A DNA stretch of 64,000 bases from Pseudomonas sp. WJP1 (GCF_028471945.1 NZ_CP110128.1:3894501-3958500), one strand, 5' to 3'. Counted from the first letter of the stretch, positions 25,213-34,886 are shown. Notes: generated by a model from the letters alone, not told the origin. Numbers and translations are program-made.

Positions 25213-28170
25213 ATGAACACCCCTAGATATGATTATCGAAAAATATCAACTTTCGACAACCTTGAGTCGGACATTAGCGCTTTGCTGGCGTTCAACAAAG
25301 CAGAGAAAAAATTTATCACCGAGTCACTGGAAGCATATGTAAACAATCTCCCCGACGCCAATGCCGAATTTAAACTTTCAAACTTGCTTATCCCCACCAC
25401 CCCTGGTAGCTCGCTGGAACTGGCTCATCGAGCGGGACAAGCCAAGTTTAATGAACTGTTGAAGTGCGATGATTTCATAAGCCTGGAAGAATTATCCAGC
25501 CTGCCCGAACCCACCACATACGTGTGCAATTCGAACAAAGAGCTATATATCATCGTCGACGGCACGCCCATGCAAATCGACGACCTTCTGAAGGAGAATG
25601 AAACCCTCAATCAACACCTGGACGAGCTCAGCGAATACGCGAACAACGCAGGTGGTTTCATATACAGCTGCGACCAGATCAACGTTGAACAGTGGATCAG
25701 ATTTTATGGGCACCCCATGCCATCTACGGCTCAGCAGCTTGCAAACCTCATGGATTTCTTCAAGAAAGGACGTCCTGCATTACCAGGAACAGGAAAGTAT
25801 TACGACATACTTAAAGACCCGGAAATTTCCCCGACCGCATTGACTCTTGTCCAGCGCGAAAAAATCAAAAACACGACGACAACGTTCGGGCTAAGTGATA
25901 CGGGCCAATTACTGAATAAGCTGGTCGAGCAAAACATCCACTCACAGGTGGATCTGAACAACGACCCCGCTCAATTTATCAACGATTTCATTGAAGGCAT
26001 GATCGGTTCAAATCTCGCTCAGGACTGCCTTGAAGCGTTGGAGTGGTATGGAACAGACTCGGATGATTCACCTTGTCAAGAGGATCTGCGACAACTCCTC
26101 ATGGCAGCCATCGTACTGAACATCGATCCGAACATAGGTGAGATTGAAAGCAAAGGTCGTGTGCTGGGCTACGCATTTTACCAACCGGCAAACGCGGATC
26201 TTCACCCTGCGCAAATTTTACTGAATCTGGAAAAACACCTTGTCGCCAACGGCATGATTGATGCCAAGGCAGCTCACCTGGCGGTGCATATTCTTGTAGG
26301 TGATGAGGCGCCTGAATTCCTTGTAAAGGAAATTCCGGAGAGTATGACAATCAGCTCGCCTGCGTGGGTCGTGCATAGCTTCGCTGTCGCAAAGATCGAA
26401 ACCATTGCCCCGGGGTCATCACGTGCGATGACCTACGAACAAGTACAGTCTTACGCTGACTTAGGGCCATTCGATCAGCAACTTGAGCAACTCTTCGGCC
26501 TCGACATCATAACGCACATGCTTAACTGGGGCGCCGTCAATGGGCTGATTCCCTACAGCCCTGAAGGCGAATACACCACTGATAATTTCTACACCACCGA
26601 AACTCACTACAATCAATACACAGAAGCTTTGGAACAATGCAGCAATGCGTTTAACACCCCACTTCCGACGCGGGAAGAAGTCGCCTTGATCGAGCTTAAA
26701 AGAGCCATTCCGGATGGCGGTTACTTCACCGACAAACACTTCCTACACAAGGACATGCCAAGAAACAAAGCAATATCGATTCATGAGTTATTCATGTCAG
26801 GAGACTTAATGTATCAGGGTTGGACCGGAACAGACATATCCGCAGATATTTTCACCCTTGGATATAATGACGGAATGGCACTGGCCAGACCCTATTTCTA
26901 CAAACTTCAAAATATTCAAGTATTATACACCAAACTGTTCAGCGATTATTATGAAAAAATACAGCAAGGCACAGTCACCGCACTAAAGCTCGCCCTGTCA
27001 AAAATGCCTGAAACAGATCGAATTCGACTGGAATATGGCGTTCTCAGCTTTTACACAGTCCGCGAAAAATTTTCCGATCATGCAACGAAAGAGACACAAC
27101 GGCTGAGGGATAAATACAGGGGGCGCTATGGCGTCATCATCTGCGCAGAGCACGACGCTCAGAAATATTACTACGAACTGTTTACGCTGCGAGCCGAGTG
27201 CTTCAGCCGCCAGGACCTGGGCGATATTTTCCTGACCACCTCCATTGAATATTTCGACCCCAGCCTTTGGGCTGATAAAGACCAGATGCAATGGCAGGCG
27301 CAAGCCCTTGATTGGCCCTTGGACATTGACGCGTACCTGAAGGGGACGGCGCCCGTCAGGGACGTCACCCATAAACTGGTCGTCGAAAAACTATGGCAAT
27401 CAAATGAAGCCCCACCTGGTTCCCCCAGCACCAGAAGTCAACTTGAAACCTTCTTCTCCCTAAGAACCAACAAAACTGTAGGAACTTTACTTGAACATTT
27501 CCCGCCGGCCACCTACGAAGAACTTTACGATACCGGATATGGTGTAGCCCCCCTTGAGGCTGCCAGGCAGAACACCGAAGAAAATATTGACCTGGTTCTT
27601 AATTTAATTATCCCGTTCAAGGGCTGCATCGAAGATCTGACGTCGGGTGATCCTGACCGCGAGGCATCCGGAGTTGTTGGATGCGCACTCGACGCGCTGG
27701 CGGTTGTTGGCTCTGCAGCGGGCGTCGCGTCGAAATTTGCAAACGTCGCCTTGAAATCCGGGAGTCTTCTTTCGAAATCCGTGAAACTGGTCAGGCTCAG
27801 TGGCAGTTTTGCATTGAGCTTGGTCAACCCGCTGGATGGTGTGTCAAGCCTCATGAAAAAAGGCGGGAATCTCACTAAAAACGGCGTATTACTCATCACC
27901 GGAAAAGGTGTCAAGACCTCTGGAAAAGCCACCCGGCAAATTCGCTCCATAAGCGGAACGCTCGATGCGCTTAACGCAGTAAAGTCTTTGAACATTGCGG
28001 ATGTGAAAATTGCACGCCTGGAAGGTATTGGGGAACTATTTCAGGCAACGGATGTACTGATTTGCAAACAAGCGACCGATTGGTACCAACTCTCGCTGAG
28101 CTCCAATTTGGCGCGAGGGGGCAAGATAACCAATTACCAGGAGATAAGCGGAATTATTCAACTCGCGTGA
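25213..28170 (+). CDS. Large toxin-like protein, paralogue of the next gene, no C-terminal protease domain
   Basis: A 985-residue protein of unrecognised family. The ATG at 25213 follows AAGGA by 7 bases. There is no signal peptide. It is collinear with the downstream 1240-residue protein: the shared core includes LEALEWYG / IDALGWYG (about 275), GRYGVIICAEHDAQKYYYELFTL (about 640) and a hydrophobic region at about 800-876 (IPFKGCIEDLTSGDPDR, then two apolar helices ending SLVNPLDG). Hydrophobic helices after such a conserved core are common in translocating or pore-forming toxins; that role is inference. It stops where the downstream paralogue's extra C-terminal domain begins. Base composition is more AT-rich than the flanks, suggesting transfer. 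No immunity gene is evident. Confidence 0.8.
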   Translation: MNTPRYDYRKISTFDNLESDISALLAFNKAEKKFITESLEAYVNNLPDANAEFKLSNLLIPTTPGSSLELAHRAGQAKFNELLKCDDFISLEELSSLPEPTTYVCNSNKELYIIVDGTPMQIDDLLKENETLNQHLDELSEYANNAGGFIYSCDQINVEQWIRFYGHPMPSTAQQLANLMDFFKKGRPALPGTGKYYDILKDPEISPTALTLVQREKIKNTTTTFGLSDTGQLLNKLVEQNIHSQVDLNNDPAQFINDFIEGMIGSNLAQDCLEALEWYGTDSDDSPCQEDLRQLLMAAIVLNIDPNIGEIESKGRVLGYAFYQPANADLHPAQILLNLEKHLVANGMIDAKAAHLAVHILVGDEAPEFLVKEIPESMTISSPAWVVHSFAVAKIETIAPGSSRAMTYEQVQSYADLGPFDQQLEQLFGLDIITHMLNWGAVNGLIPYSPEGEYTTDNFYTTETHYNQYTEALEQCSNAFNTPLPTREEVALIELKRAIPDGGYFTDKHFLHKDMPRNKAISIHELFMSGDLMYQGWTGTDISADIFTLGYNDGMALARPYFYKLQNIQVLYTKLFSDYYEKIQQGTVTALKLALSKMPETDRIRLEYGVLSFYTVREKFSDHATKETQRLRDKYRGRYGVIICAEHDAQKYYYELFTLRAECFSRQDLGDIFLTTSIEYFDPSLWADKDQMQWQAQALDWPLDIDAYLKGTAPVRDVTHKLVVEKLWQSNEAPPGSPSTRSQLETFFSLRTNKTVGTLLEHFPPATYEELYDTGYGVAPLEAARQNTEENIDLVLNLIIPFKGCIEDLTSGDPDREASGVVGCALDALAVVGSAAGVASKFANVALKSGSLLSKSVKLVRLSGSFALSLVNPLDGVSSLMKKGGNLTKNGVLLITGKGVKTSGKATRQIRSISGTLDALNAVKSLNIADVKIARLEGIGELFQATDVLICKQATDWYQLSLSSNLARGGKITNYQEISGIIQLA

Positions 28171-28407
28171 TTTGAAACAGGAGTGGGTGCCTACGGGTGG
28201 CGCAAATCAAGAGTCGCCGCTCGCAGGCTCAACAGCCCATCGCCTATGCGCCGACTGTGGTTGAATGCGCGGCTAACCTTACATTAATCAAATGCTCTTC
28301 GCTTTTCGAAAGCAAGAAACAAGCATTCACACATCGTCAATTGCCTACTTACCCTGACTACAAGAGGATTACCACACCTAAAAACAAAACCTGAAATGGA
28401 CTTATAA

Positions 28408-31400
28408 ATGAACAACCCCGACATTGCGAAAACTTCTGTTGTGCGTTTCTCCAAGCCGCATCGCATCCTTAGCGACCCTGAAAAAAATATCAAGAGCGAT
28501 GAGATCGAGCGACAACACATTCTCACACTGCTTAAAAAAGGTATCACCGCAGAGGACGACGATATCCCTGTATATTGGGACGGTGAATTTATCACCGTGC
28601 AGAAGGACTCATCTTTCGAACAAGCCCATCAACCTGGAGCAGTCCTGTTGCAACGAATGGTGGACAAGCCAGCCTTTAAACGTATTCTCGAAGAACATGG
28701 CGTTAAATCAGGTTCTTTCTATGTATTCACCGCAGGTCAGATTTTCGTATGGCCTCATGACCGGGTAGACCGCGTCACCAACGCGATAAATCTTGATCCT
28801 GAGCTCAAGGATGATTTGGCGACGCTCACTGAAATCGCGGCAGCGATTGGGGGAGTTGTTTCTGCAAATGATGCTGTCGGTGTGAAGCAGTGGATAGCAT
28901 TTCATGAGTACGATCTACCTGAAGATGTAAAGGGCATAAAAAACCTGATTAAACATCTAGAGTTCGAGTACAGCCCCAGCCCTCCTCTCGATAACTATTG
29001 GGGAATGATCGCAGCCCCCGAATTGTCGTTTGATGAGCGAAAAACAATACGAGCGTTGACGGATCAATTCACCGGACGCGAAAAAAAACTCCTGACAGTA
29101 CTATGGGAAATCGCATTTGGATCCCAAGGGCATACGGTTACCTTGTCGAACTGCCGTGAACTTCTGCACGAGTTGGGCACACCCCCCTTCTTGCAGTCCT
29201 GGTCTAAAACCTATATCGATGCGCTCGGCTGGTACGGTTCCAATGCAGGAGAAGAAATCTCTGAGCTGTACGCGCAGCAGGTCCTGATGACCGCCATCAT
29301 TCTGGATATTTACCCCGCAGCGGGCGAAGACGAACCGCGCAACCATGTGGCCGGTTACAATCCTTACGTGCCCGAAAACATTGAAAAGTCAGCACAAGAC
29401 ATCATCTTCGACTTTGAAAGGCATCTTGAGGCCAACCATAAAGTACCCGCATATGCCACCACATTAGCTGCCTACTTGCTATTGGCAGGCAAGGCCCCAG
29501 AGCTTCTGGTTCGAGAGCTACCCGATTCTCTGCTCGCGGGAACATCCGAATGGATCGCCTTCTGTCGGGGTGTCGCCCTGGCAGAAGCAAACGCAATCGG
29601 GTCTGCGCTGACGATGACCTATTGCGATGTCATGCAACTGGAGGCAATTGAGCCGGTCAACAAGGATCTGGAAATTCTGCACAGCGTGTTGGCGATTGAC
29701 CCCATCATTGATTGGGCCCTACTGAACAGCATTGTTGCGCTCGACAGCGTAAATAATCATTACCCGGCTGCCGTCGAGTCTGCCATCGCGGCTTATCAGG
29801 CATTCGGTGATCTCTACACACAGACAGCAAGAACCTTGGCCACTGCACTACCCACCCGAAAAGCGATATCACTGGAGATACTCCAGCATATCGTGCCGGG
29901 CTGCGACTTCCTGCAGGAAAAAATACTCTACGAGAAACGACGCGGGTCTCATGAGTTCAACAATTTCGAGCCATTGGCCATGTCAATGGTCGAGCTCAAC
30001 ATGTCCAATCATCTTGGGACAAGCAATTGGGATGTACGAAAAGGCACAAGCATTTACCAGAGCTTCCCGCACCTTTTACCTGGCCTGGTTTCTACGGAAG
30101 GCGTATTCAAGCGTCGCTTTGACCAAGCCTATGCACCATTGGCAAAAGCGATGGCCACAACGGTGAACCTCGTTTTATCGGGATTACCGCCCATTGACCG
30201 CGCTCGCTTGCTGTGCGGAGAAATCACCCTATTCACACTCCGCCCATCGGTTCCCGTTATCCAGCCTCCAGACATGTTTCTCCAGGAAAAGCAGAAAGAC
30301 AAGGATGCCGCTACGGGCCGCTATGGTCTGGTGTTATGTTCGAACCATGAAGGGCGGCTGTACTGTTATGAGTTGTTCACATTACAAGGAGAATGTCGGG
30401 AAAACCCGGAACTGGCAGCACTGATAGAAAAAGAAAACTTGCTACAGCAACCCGCCAGGCTGGACTTTACCGGTCACATCAATAGCTTGAGCAAAGCAGC
30501 TACCCTGCTTACGTTGCCTACCGACATCGAACGCTACACCCATGGCGTTCCCCACGGCGTCGCCTTATCCAGTCAGGGCGTCATCGACAAGCTGGGCACA
30601 CCACCTCGCACTGGAAAAAAATCGAGAGAAACACAGCAAGGTCATTGCAAGAGTTTTTACAGCGGGCAATTCAACTCGCTGGTGGACTTTATCCTGAAAC
30701 ATCGGCCTGTCTGGACATACGAAGAACTGATAGAAGATTCAAGAGGCCGAACAGAACTGGAGCTCAAGCTCGCCAGGGAAGAAAACTACTTCGACACCTT
30801 CATCAATATCATCGTACCTTTCAAGAGCTGCTACGAGGACCTTACTTCAGACGATCCAGACCGCAATAGAGGCAGTGTACTGGCTTGCACGATTGAACTC
30901 GCCGTCAACGTATTACTGGTTGTCGGCGTGGTCGCAAAGGCCGTTAGCATGATCGGCAAGGCAGCCTCTATCGGAGCAAAATCAAGAGCGTTGGCGAAGA
31001 CCGGCCTTGTACTTCTCAACTCGGTGTTCAACCCCTTGGATGGCACACCTGAACTACTCTATGGCGCCGGAAAGTATCTGAAAAAAGGTGCACTGGGCAT
31101 TGGCAAGCTGGGGCTGCACTCATTGGAAAATGCCACCCATCAACTTCGAAAGCTTAACGGTGCCGCTGACTCATACGACTTGATCAAGGCAGCACAGCGA
31201 ATTGACGTGGCACAAGGCACATGGCGCCCCCTTGATGGCGCCGCCGATACTTTCGTATTTGCCGCTGTCCGCAAAAATGACGATTGGTATGCTCTCAACC
31301 GACTTGGCCAGCCGTGGGGTAAAAAACTGAACAACTTCGAGTCGACAATAAAACTCCATCCAATCCGTTACAAATTCATGCCTGAAAGCTATGCCAGAAG

Positions 31401-32130
31401 TGTTATCAAGGAAGGCCTTCCTTTGGCGCGCAAGAAAGTAGACAGTGCTCTCAGTGTCTTGTCGGACACTGCGTCAAACGATGATGCAAACCTTGTGCTC
31501 AAGCTACTTCTGGGGGACGCCTCACCCCAGACACGTAGCCAATACCTCGCCTATTTGAATGAAGTAAAAGCAGACTTTTCAAAGGTCAGTCTCAACAATG
31601 TAATTTTTGATGGTTCAAAAAACACCGAGGCGCTCGCGTCATTGAACACCACTTGGTATAAGGAATGGCAGGCCGCAAGCCACAGTGAAGCAGCGCGCAA
31701 AAAATTTATCAGAATAAACATTCACAACTTTAATGATAATTACCGCAAGGAGTTTTTCAATTCAGGTACCACGGCTGACGGCTTGATTCACGAAATGTTT
31801 CACGGCGCGCCCGACACCCGGGATTTCAACTATGCGTTGGCCCCGGATATTTATCAGAAAGGTTACCAACAACTGGACGTAGGCCCTTTGTTGAACCTCG
31901 CCTCCGGTCATGCGCCAGCGATTCCCGGCAAATACCCGCCGGTATACCTCAAAAGCACCACCGCCTTGAAAAACGCAGACTCGTTTGCCATAACGACTTC
32001 ATTGTTGAGCCAGTTGGCGACCAACCGACCTGTCTATCTGGAAAATATCAAAGCCATGCAGTTGGCGCTTGATCGAAACCGCAACGGCTACATCGGCGCG
32101 GATGTCCTGGTGAAACTCAACACGATCTAA
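28408..32130 (+). CDS. Large toxin-like protein with C-terminal aspzincin-type metalloprotease signature
   Basis: A 1240-residue paralogue of the upstream protein. Residues 1-980 share its core, including a hydrophobic segment at about 805-878 (VPFKSCYEDLTSDDPDR, LLVVGVVAKAVSMIG). The unique C-terminal 250 residues carry HEMFH (His1128, Glu1129, His1132), then TRDFNYA with Asp1139 and Tyr1142. HExxH followed closely by a TxDxxYG-like motif is the signature of aspzincins (deuterolysin/Lys-specific metalloendopeptidase clan), where the Asp is the third zinc ligand. The last residues contain an EF-hand-like loop (DRNRNGYIGAD, 1222-1232). No signal peptide is seen. The ribosome binding site is weak. 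A secreted or injected protease toxin is my inference. Confidence 0.82.
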   Translation: MNNPDIAKTSVVRFSKPHRILSDPEKNIKSDEIERQHILTLLKKGITAEDDDIPVYWDGEFITVQKDSSFEQAHQPGAVLLQRMVDKPAFKRILEEHGVKSGSFYVFTAGQIFVWPHDRVDRVTNAINLDPELKDDLATLTEIAAAIGGVVSANDAVGVKQWIAFHEYDLPEDVKGIKNLIKHLEFEYSPSPPLDNYWGMIAAPELSFDERKTIRALTDQFTGREKKLLTVLWEIAFGSQGHTVTLSNCRELLHELGTPPFLQSWSKTYIDALGWYGSNAGEEISELYAQQVLMTAIILDIYPAAGEDEPRNHVAGYNPYVPENIEKSAQDIIFDFERHLEANHKVPAYATTLAAYLLLAGKAPELLVRELPDSLLAGTSEWIAFCRGVALAEANAIGSALTMTYCDVMQLEAIEPVNKDLEILHSVLAIDPIIDWALLNSIVALDSVNNHYPAAVESAIAAYQAFGDLYTQTARTLATALPTRKAISLEILQHIVPGCDFLQEKILYEKRRGSHEFNNFEPLAMSMVELNMSNHLGTSNWDVRKGTSIYQSFPHLLPGLVSTEGVFKRRFDQAYAPLAKAMATTVNLVLSGLPPIDRARLLCGEITLFTLRPSVPVIQPPDMFLQEKQKDKDAATGRYGLVLCSNHEGRLYCYELFTLQGECRENPELAALIEKENLLQQPARLDFTGHINSLSKAATLLTLPTDIERYTHGVPHGVALSSQGVIDKLGTPPRTGKKSRETQQGHCKSFYSGQFNSLVDFILKHRPVWTYEELIEDSRGRTELELKLAREENYFDTFINIIVPFKSCYEDLTSDDPDRNRGSVLACTIELAVNVLLVVGVVAKAVSMIGKAASIGAKSRALAKTGLVLLNSVFNPLDGTPELLYGAGKYLKKGALGIGKLGLHSLENATHQLRKLNGAADSYDLIKAAQRIDVAQGTWRPLDGAADTFVFAAVRKNDDWYALNRLGQPWGKKLNNFESTIKLHPIRYKFMPESYARSVIKEGLPLARKKVDSALSVLSDTASNDDANLVLKLLLGDASPQTRSQYLAYLNEVKADFSKVSLNNVIFDGSKNTEALASLNTTWYKEWQAASHSEAARKKFIRINIHNFNDNYRKEFFNSGTTADGLIHEMFHGAPDTRDFNYALAPDIYQKGYQQLDVGPLLNLASGHAPAIPGKYPPVYLKSTTALKNADSFAITTSLLSQLATNRPVYLENIKAMQLALDRNRNGYIGADVLVKLNTI

Positions 32131-32138
32131 CACTGGGA

Positions 32139-32173
32139 CCGCTGCCGCATGGCGACCTGTGGCGGCGGGGTTT
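32139..32173 (+). terminator. Possible terminator after the toxin-like gene
   Basis: CCGCTGCC and GGCGGCGG form a near-perfect 8-bp stem (one G-T pair) with a 14-base loop, followed by GGTTT. The short T-tract makes it weak. It starts 9 bp past the stop codon. Confidence 0.4.
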
Positions 32174-32242
32174 CACTCAAGATCGACCCTCTTGTGGTTT
32201 AATTGCGCCCTCTCGATTTCTGCCCGATAACCTGCCCGAAGG

Positions 32243-32250
32243 AACAACAA
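32243..32250 (+). promoter_or_regulatory. A-rich AANAANAA motif at the glycosyltransferase start
   Basis: AACAACAA overlaps the first base of the ATG. Hfq/Crc catabolite repression complexes in Pseudomonas bind AANAANAA motifs near ribosome binding sites. A single short copy may be chance. Confidence 0.25.
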
Positions 32251-33551
32251 TGACCCTGCCCCACGCAACCAAAGTCCTGGTCATTGGTTACGTCTGGCCC
32301 GAGCCTCGCTCTTCTGCGGCCGGTGGGCATGTAATGCAACTGCTCGGTGCTTTCCTGCAGCAGGGCTGGGACGTTACCTTCAGCAGTCCCGCCGGGGCTG
32401 GCGAGCACCAGGAAGACCTGACGGTGCTGGGCATTCGTGAAGTACCCATCGAGCTGAACAACAGCAGTTTCGACACGTTCATCAGCGAACTCGCTCCGGA
32501 TATCGTGCTGTTCGAACAATTCATGATGGAAGAACAGTTCGGCTGGCGTGTCGAAAAACACTGCCCGAATGCCTTGCGCGTACTCGGGACCCAGGATTTG
32601 CAAAGCCTGCGCCACGCTCGCCATCAACGGCTCAAGGATCGTTTGAAGGCCAGTGACGATGACGATGACTTCAACGAACTGTTCGTGCCGGCATTGCGCG
32701 AGGAATTCGAGCTCATGGCCGAGACCGACCTGGCCAAGCGAGAGATCGCGGCCATCTATCGTTGCGACTTGAACCTGATGATCTCGCAAGTGGAGATCGA
32801 GTTGCTGGTCGAGCACTTCAAGCTGCCGCGCAGCCTGTTGCATTGGTGCCCGCTGATGGTGGATGTACCCCCCCATGCGCTGACACCATTCGAAGAGCGG
32901 GCGAATTTTATTCACATCGGCAATTTTCGCCATGCCCCCAACTGGGATGCGGTGCTCTGGTTGAAAAACACCATCTGGCCAATGATTCGCCAGCAATTAC
33001 CCACGGCTCAGCTGCACATCTACGGCGCCTATACACCGCCCAAGGCGACCGCGCTGCATAACGCGGCGCAGGGGTTCCATGTGATGAACTGGGCGCCGGA
33101 CGCCCTGCAAGTGATGTCGGCGGCACGGGTGTGCATGGCACCGTTGCGCTTTGGCGCGGGCATCAAAGGCAAGATTGTCGATGCAATGCTCTGTGGCACG
33201 CCCAATGTCACCACGCCCATCGGCGCAGAAGCCATGCATGCAGGCGAGCCATGGCCGGGGGCGATCACCCGCACCGCCAGGTCATTTGCCGATTGCGCCG
33301 TGCAGCTCCATCAGGACAAGGCGCAGTGGCTCAATGCCCAGACCCTGGGACTGGACCTGCTGGCGAGTCGTTACCAGCCACGCATTCACGGGCCGGCACT
33401 GATTGCACGGCTCGAGCATTGCCGCCAACACCTGATGTCGATCAGAAGAGACAACTTTACCGGCGGCATGCTGCGTCATCATCAACACAAGAGCACCCAA
33501 TACATGGCGCAATGGATTGAAGCCAAGAATCGCCATAAAGCCGAGTGCTGA
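32250..33551 (+). CDS. GT4-type glycosyltransferase
   Basis: A 433-residue GT-B fold glycosyltransferase. The N-terminal Rossmann half begins TKVLVIGYVWPEPRSSAAGGHVMQLL. The C-terminal half has FIHIGNFRHAPNWDAVLWL, a GT-B linker, and the donor-binding region MAPLRFGAGIKGKIVDAMLCGTPNVTTPIGAEAM. That pattern fits family GT4 retaining enzymes. Acceptor and sugar are unknown, since no polysaccharide genes flank it. The start codon overlaps an AACAACAA stretch directly after the ribosome binding site region (GGAACAACAATG). It probably forms a single-gene unit ahead of mtlR. Confidence 0.8.
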   Translation: MTLPHATKVLVIGYVWPEPRSSAAGGHVMQLLGAFLQQGWDVTFSSPAGAGEHQEDLTVLGIREVPIELNNSSFDTFISELAPDIVLFEQFMMEEQFGWRVEKHCPNALRVLGTQDLQSLRHARHQRLKDRLKASDDDDDFNELFVPALREEFELMAETDLAKREIAAIYRCDLNLMISQVEIELLVEHFKLPRSLLHWCPLMVDVPPHALTPFEERANFIHIGNFRHAPNWDAVLWLKNTIWPMIRQQLPTAQLHIYGAYTPPKATALHNAAQGFHVMNWAPDALQVMSAARVCMAPLRFGAGIKGKIVDAMLCGTPNVTTPIGAEAMHAGEPWPGAITRTARSFADCAVQLHQDKAQWLNAQTLGLDLLASRYQPRIHGPALIARLEHCRQHLMSIRRDNFTGGMLRHHQHKSTQYMAQWIEAKNRHKAEC

Positions 33552-33638
33552 AGATCCAGGCCACACGGGTAACACGCTGGCAAATTTGCCCGTGAAAGAG
33601 GCATGATCGACGTGCGATAACAATAAAAGCGTCCCGAC

Positions 33639-34544
33639 ATGAGCCGAGCCACCCGCGTTACCGACCCTTCCTATGAACTGATGGACGACCATAACGGGCT
33701 GTCCATCATCTATCGCCAGCACGGTTTCCCCTGCCCCCTGGTGCGCTGGCATTTTCACAAGGAATACGAGCTGCACCTGATCGTCGCCAGTTCAGGCAAG
33801 GTGTTCATTGGCGACTACATCGGCAACTTCTATCCGCAAACCCTGTTTCTCACGGGCCCCAACCTGCCACACAACTGGATCAGCCAGGTGGCCGAAGATG
33901 AGGTGGTGCCCAAGCGCGACATGCTGGTCAACTTCACCGACGAGCTGTTCGACAGCGGCTACCAGGTGTTCGCCGAGCTCAAGAGCCTGGCGCCGCTTCT
34001 GGAACGCGCGCAGTACGGCATCGAGTTTCGCTGCAAACACACGATCGGCAAGGCGATGGACCTGATGCAGCGCATCGCCGACACCCAGGGCATGACCCGC
34101 CTCGGACACTTTTTCATACTGCTGGAGTTGCTCGCGGCCTGCGAAGACTATCAACTGCTGTCTGGCGCGACGACGCCGCAGCTGGCCGACGAGCACAACA
34201 TCGATCGCACCAACCGCGCGGTGGATTACATCTTCGCCCACTACGCCCGCGATCTGCCGCTGGAGGAAGTTGCCGAGCACCTGGGCATGAAGCCGACCTA
34301 CTTCAGTCGCGTGTTCAAGCAGGCCACCGGGCGCTGCTTCATCGAGTTCGTCAACCGCCTGCGCATCAGCAAGTCCTGCGAACTGCTGGCCGATGGCGAC
34401 AAACCGGTGACCGACGTGTGCTTCGAGTCAGGCTTCAACAATATCTCCAACTTCAACCGGCGTTTCCAGCAGCTCAAGGGCATGACGCCTTCGCATTACC
34501 GGCGGTTGGTGGTGCAGCGGTTGACCGAGCAGAACCTGGGTTAA
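33639..34544 (+). CDS. mtlR: MtlR, AraC-family activator of the mannitol operon
   Basis: A 301-residue AraC/XylS regulator. The N-terminal cupin-like sensing domain contains VRWHFHKEYELHLIVASSGKVFIGDYIGNF and FLTGPNLPHNW. The C-terminal double helix-turn-helix (about 195-295) contains LPLEEVAEHLGMKPTYFSRVFKQATG and VTDVCFESGFNNISNFNRRFQQLKGMTPSHYRR. It lies immediately upstream of, and in the same direction as, the mtl operon, as in P. fluorescens where MtlR activates mtlEFGKDYZ in response to mannitol, glucitol or arabitol. A REPIN follows the stop codon, separating it from the operon promoter. Confidence 0.88.
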   Translation: MSRATRVTDPSYELMDDHNGLSIIYRQHGFPCPLVRWHFHKEYELHLIVASSGKVFIGDYIGNFYPQTLFLTGPNLPHNWISQVAEDEVVPKRDMLVNFTDELFDSGYQVFAELKSLAPLLERAQYGIEFRCKHTIGKAMDLMQRIADTQGMTRLGHFFILLELLAACEDYQLLSGATTPQLADEHNIDRTNRAVDYIFAHYARDLPLEEVAEHLGMKPTYFSRVFKQATGRCFIEFVNRLRISKSCELLADGDKPVTDVCFESGFNNISNFNRRFQQLKGMTPSHYRRLVVQRLTEQNLG

Positions 34545-34553
34545 AACACAATC

Positions 34554-34647
34554 CCTGTGGGAGCGGGCTTGCCCGCGATGGCGGACTGTCAGACGAATTA
34601 TCTTTCGGATCTGGCGGCCTCATCGCGGGCAAGCCCGCTCCCACAGG
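34554..34647. repeat. REPIN between mtlR and mtlE
   Basis: Inverted arms CCTGTGGGAGCGGGCTTGCC... and its complement flank a roughly 40-bp spacer. It probably acts as the 3' boundary of the mtlR transcript. Confidence 0.88.
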
Positions 34648-34886
34648 TGCTGTATTTCAACCCAAAAACCTGTACGGATTCGATGTCGTCCCACCGCTGA
34701 AAAAGCCCTTCTCTGCGTCTCCCCCTCCAAACCCCAGTGCAAAATAGTATCAATCCAAGTGCGATGGATGATTTGTCTCGCCCTCAATAGAAGGCTGTAA
34801 TCAGCGCACATTCTTCCTGCCTTCGGAAGATACAAAAACAATAACTGTCCTTCTGTGGCCCACCGGGTGCAGAAAAGGAGTGCTCG
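34648..34886 (+). promoter_or_regulatory. mtlE promoter/leader region
   Basis: This 239-bp stretch between the REPIN and mtlE carries no gene and must hold the MtlR-dependent promoter. I could not identify an MtlR half-site pair by eye. The leader contains a perfect AANAANAANAAN motif (34834-34845) and ends in AAAGGAG, a strong ribosome binding site 8 bases before the mtlE ATG. Confidence 0.6.
34834..34845 (+). promoter_or_regulatory. Candidate Hfq/Crc site in the mtlE leader
   Basis: AAAAACAATAAC fits four consecutive AAN triplets, the A-rich target of Hfq-Crc catabolite repression in Pseudomonas. It lies about 41 bases upstream of the mtlE start codon, in the expected 5' leader. Confidence 0.5.

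Noticed and set aside
28197..28394. A 65-codon frame between the two giant proteins
   Set aside because: GTG start without ribosome binding site and no recognisable domain; treated as intergenic.
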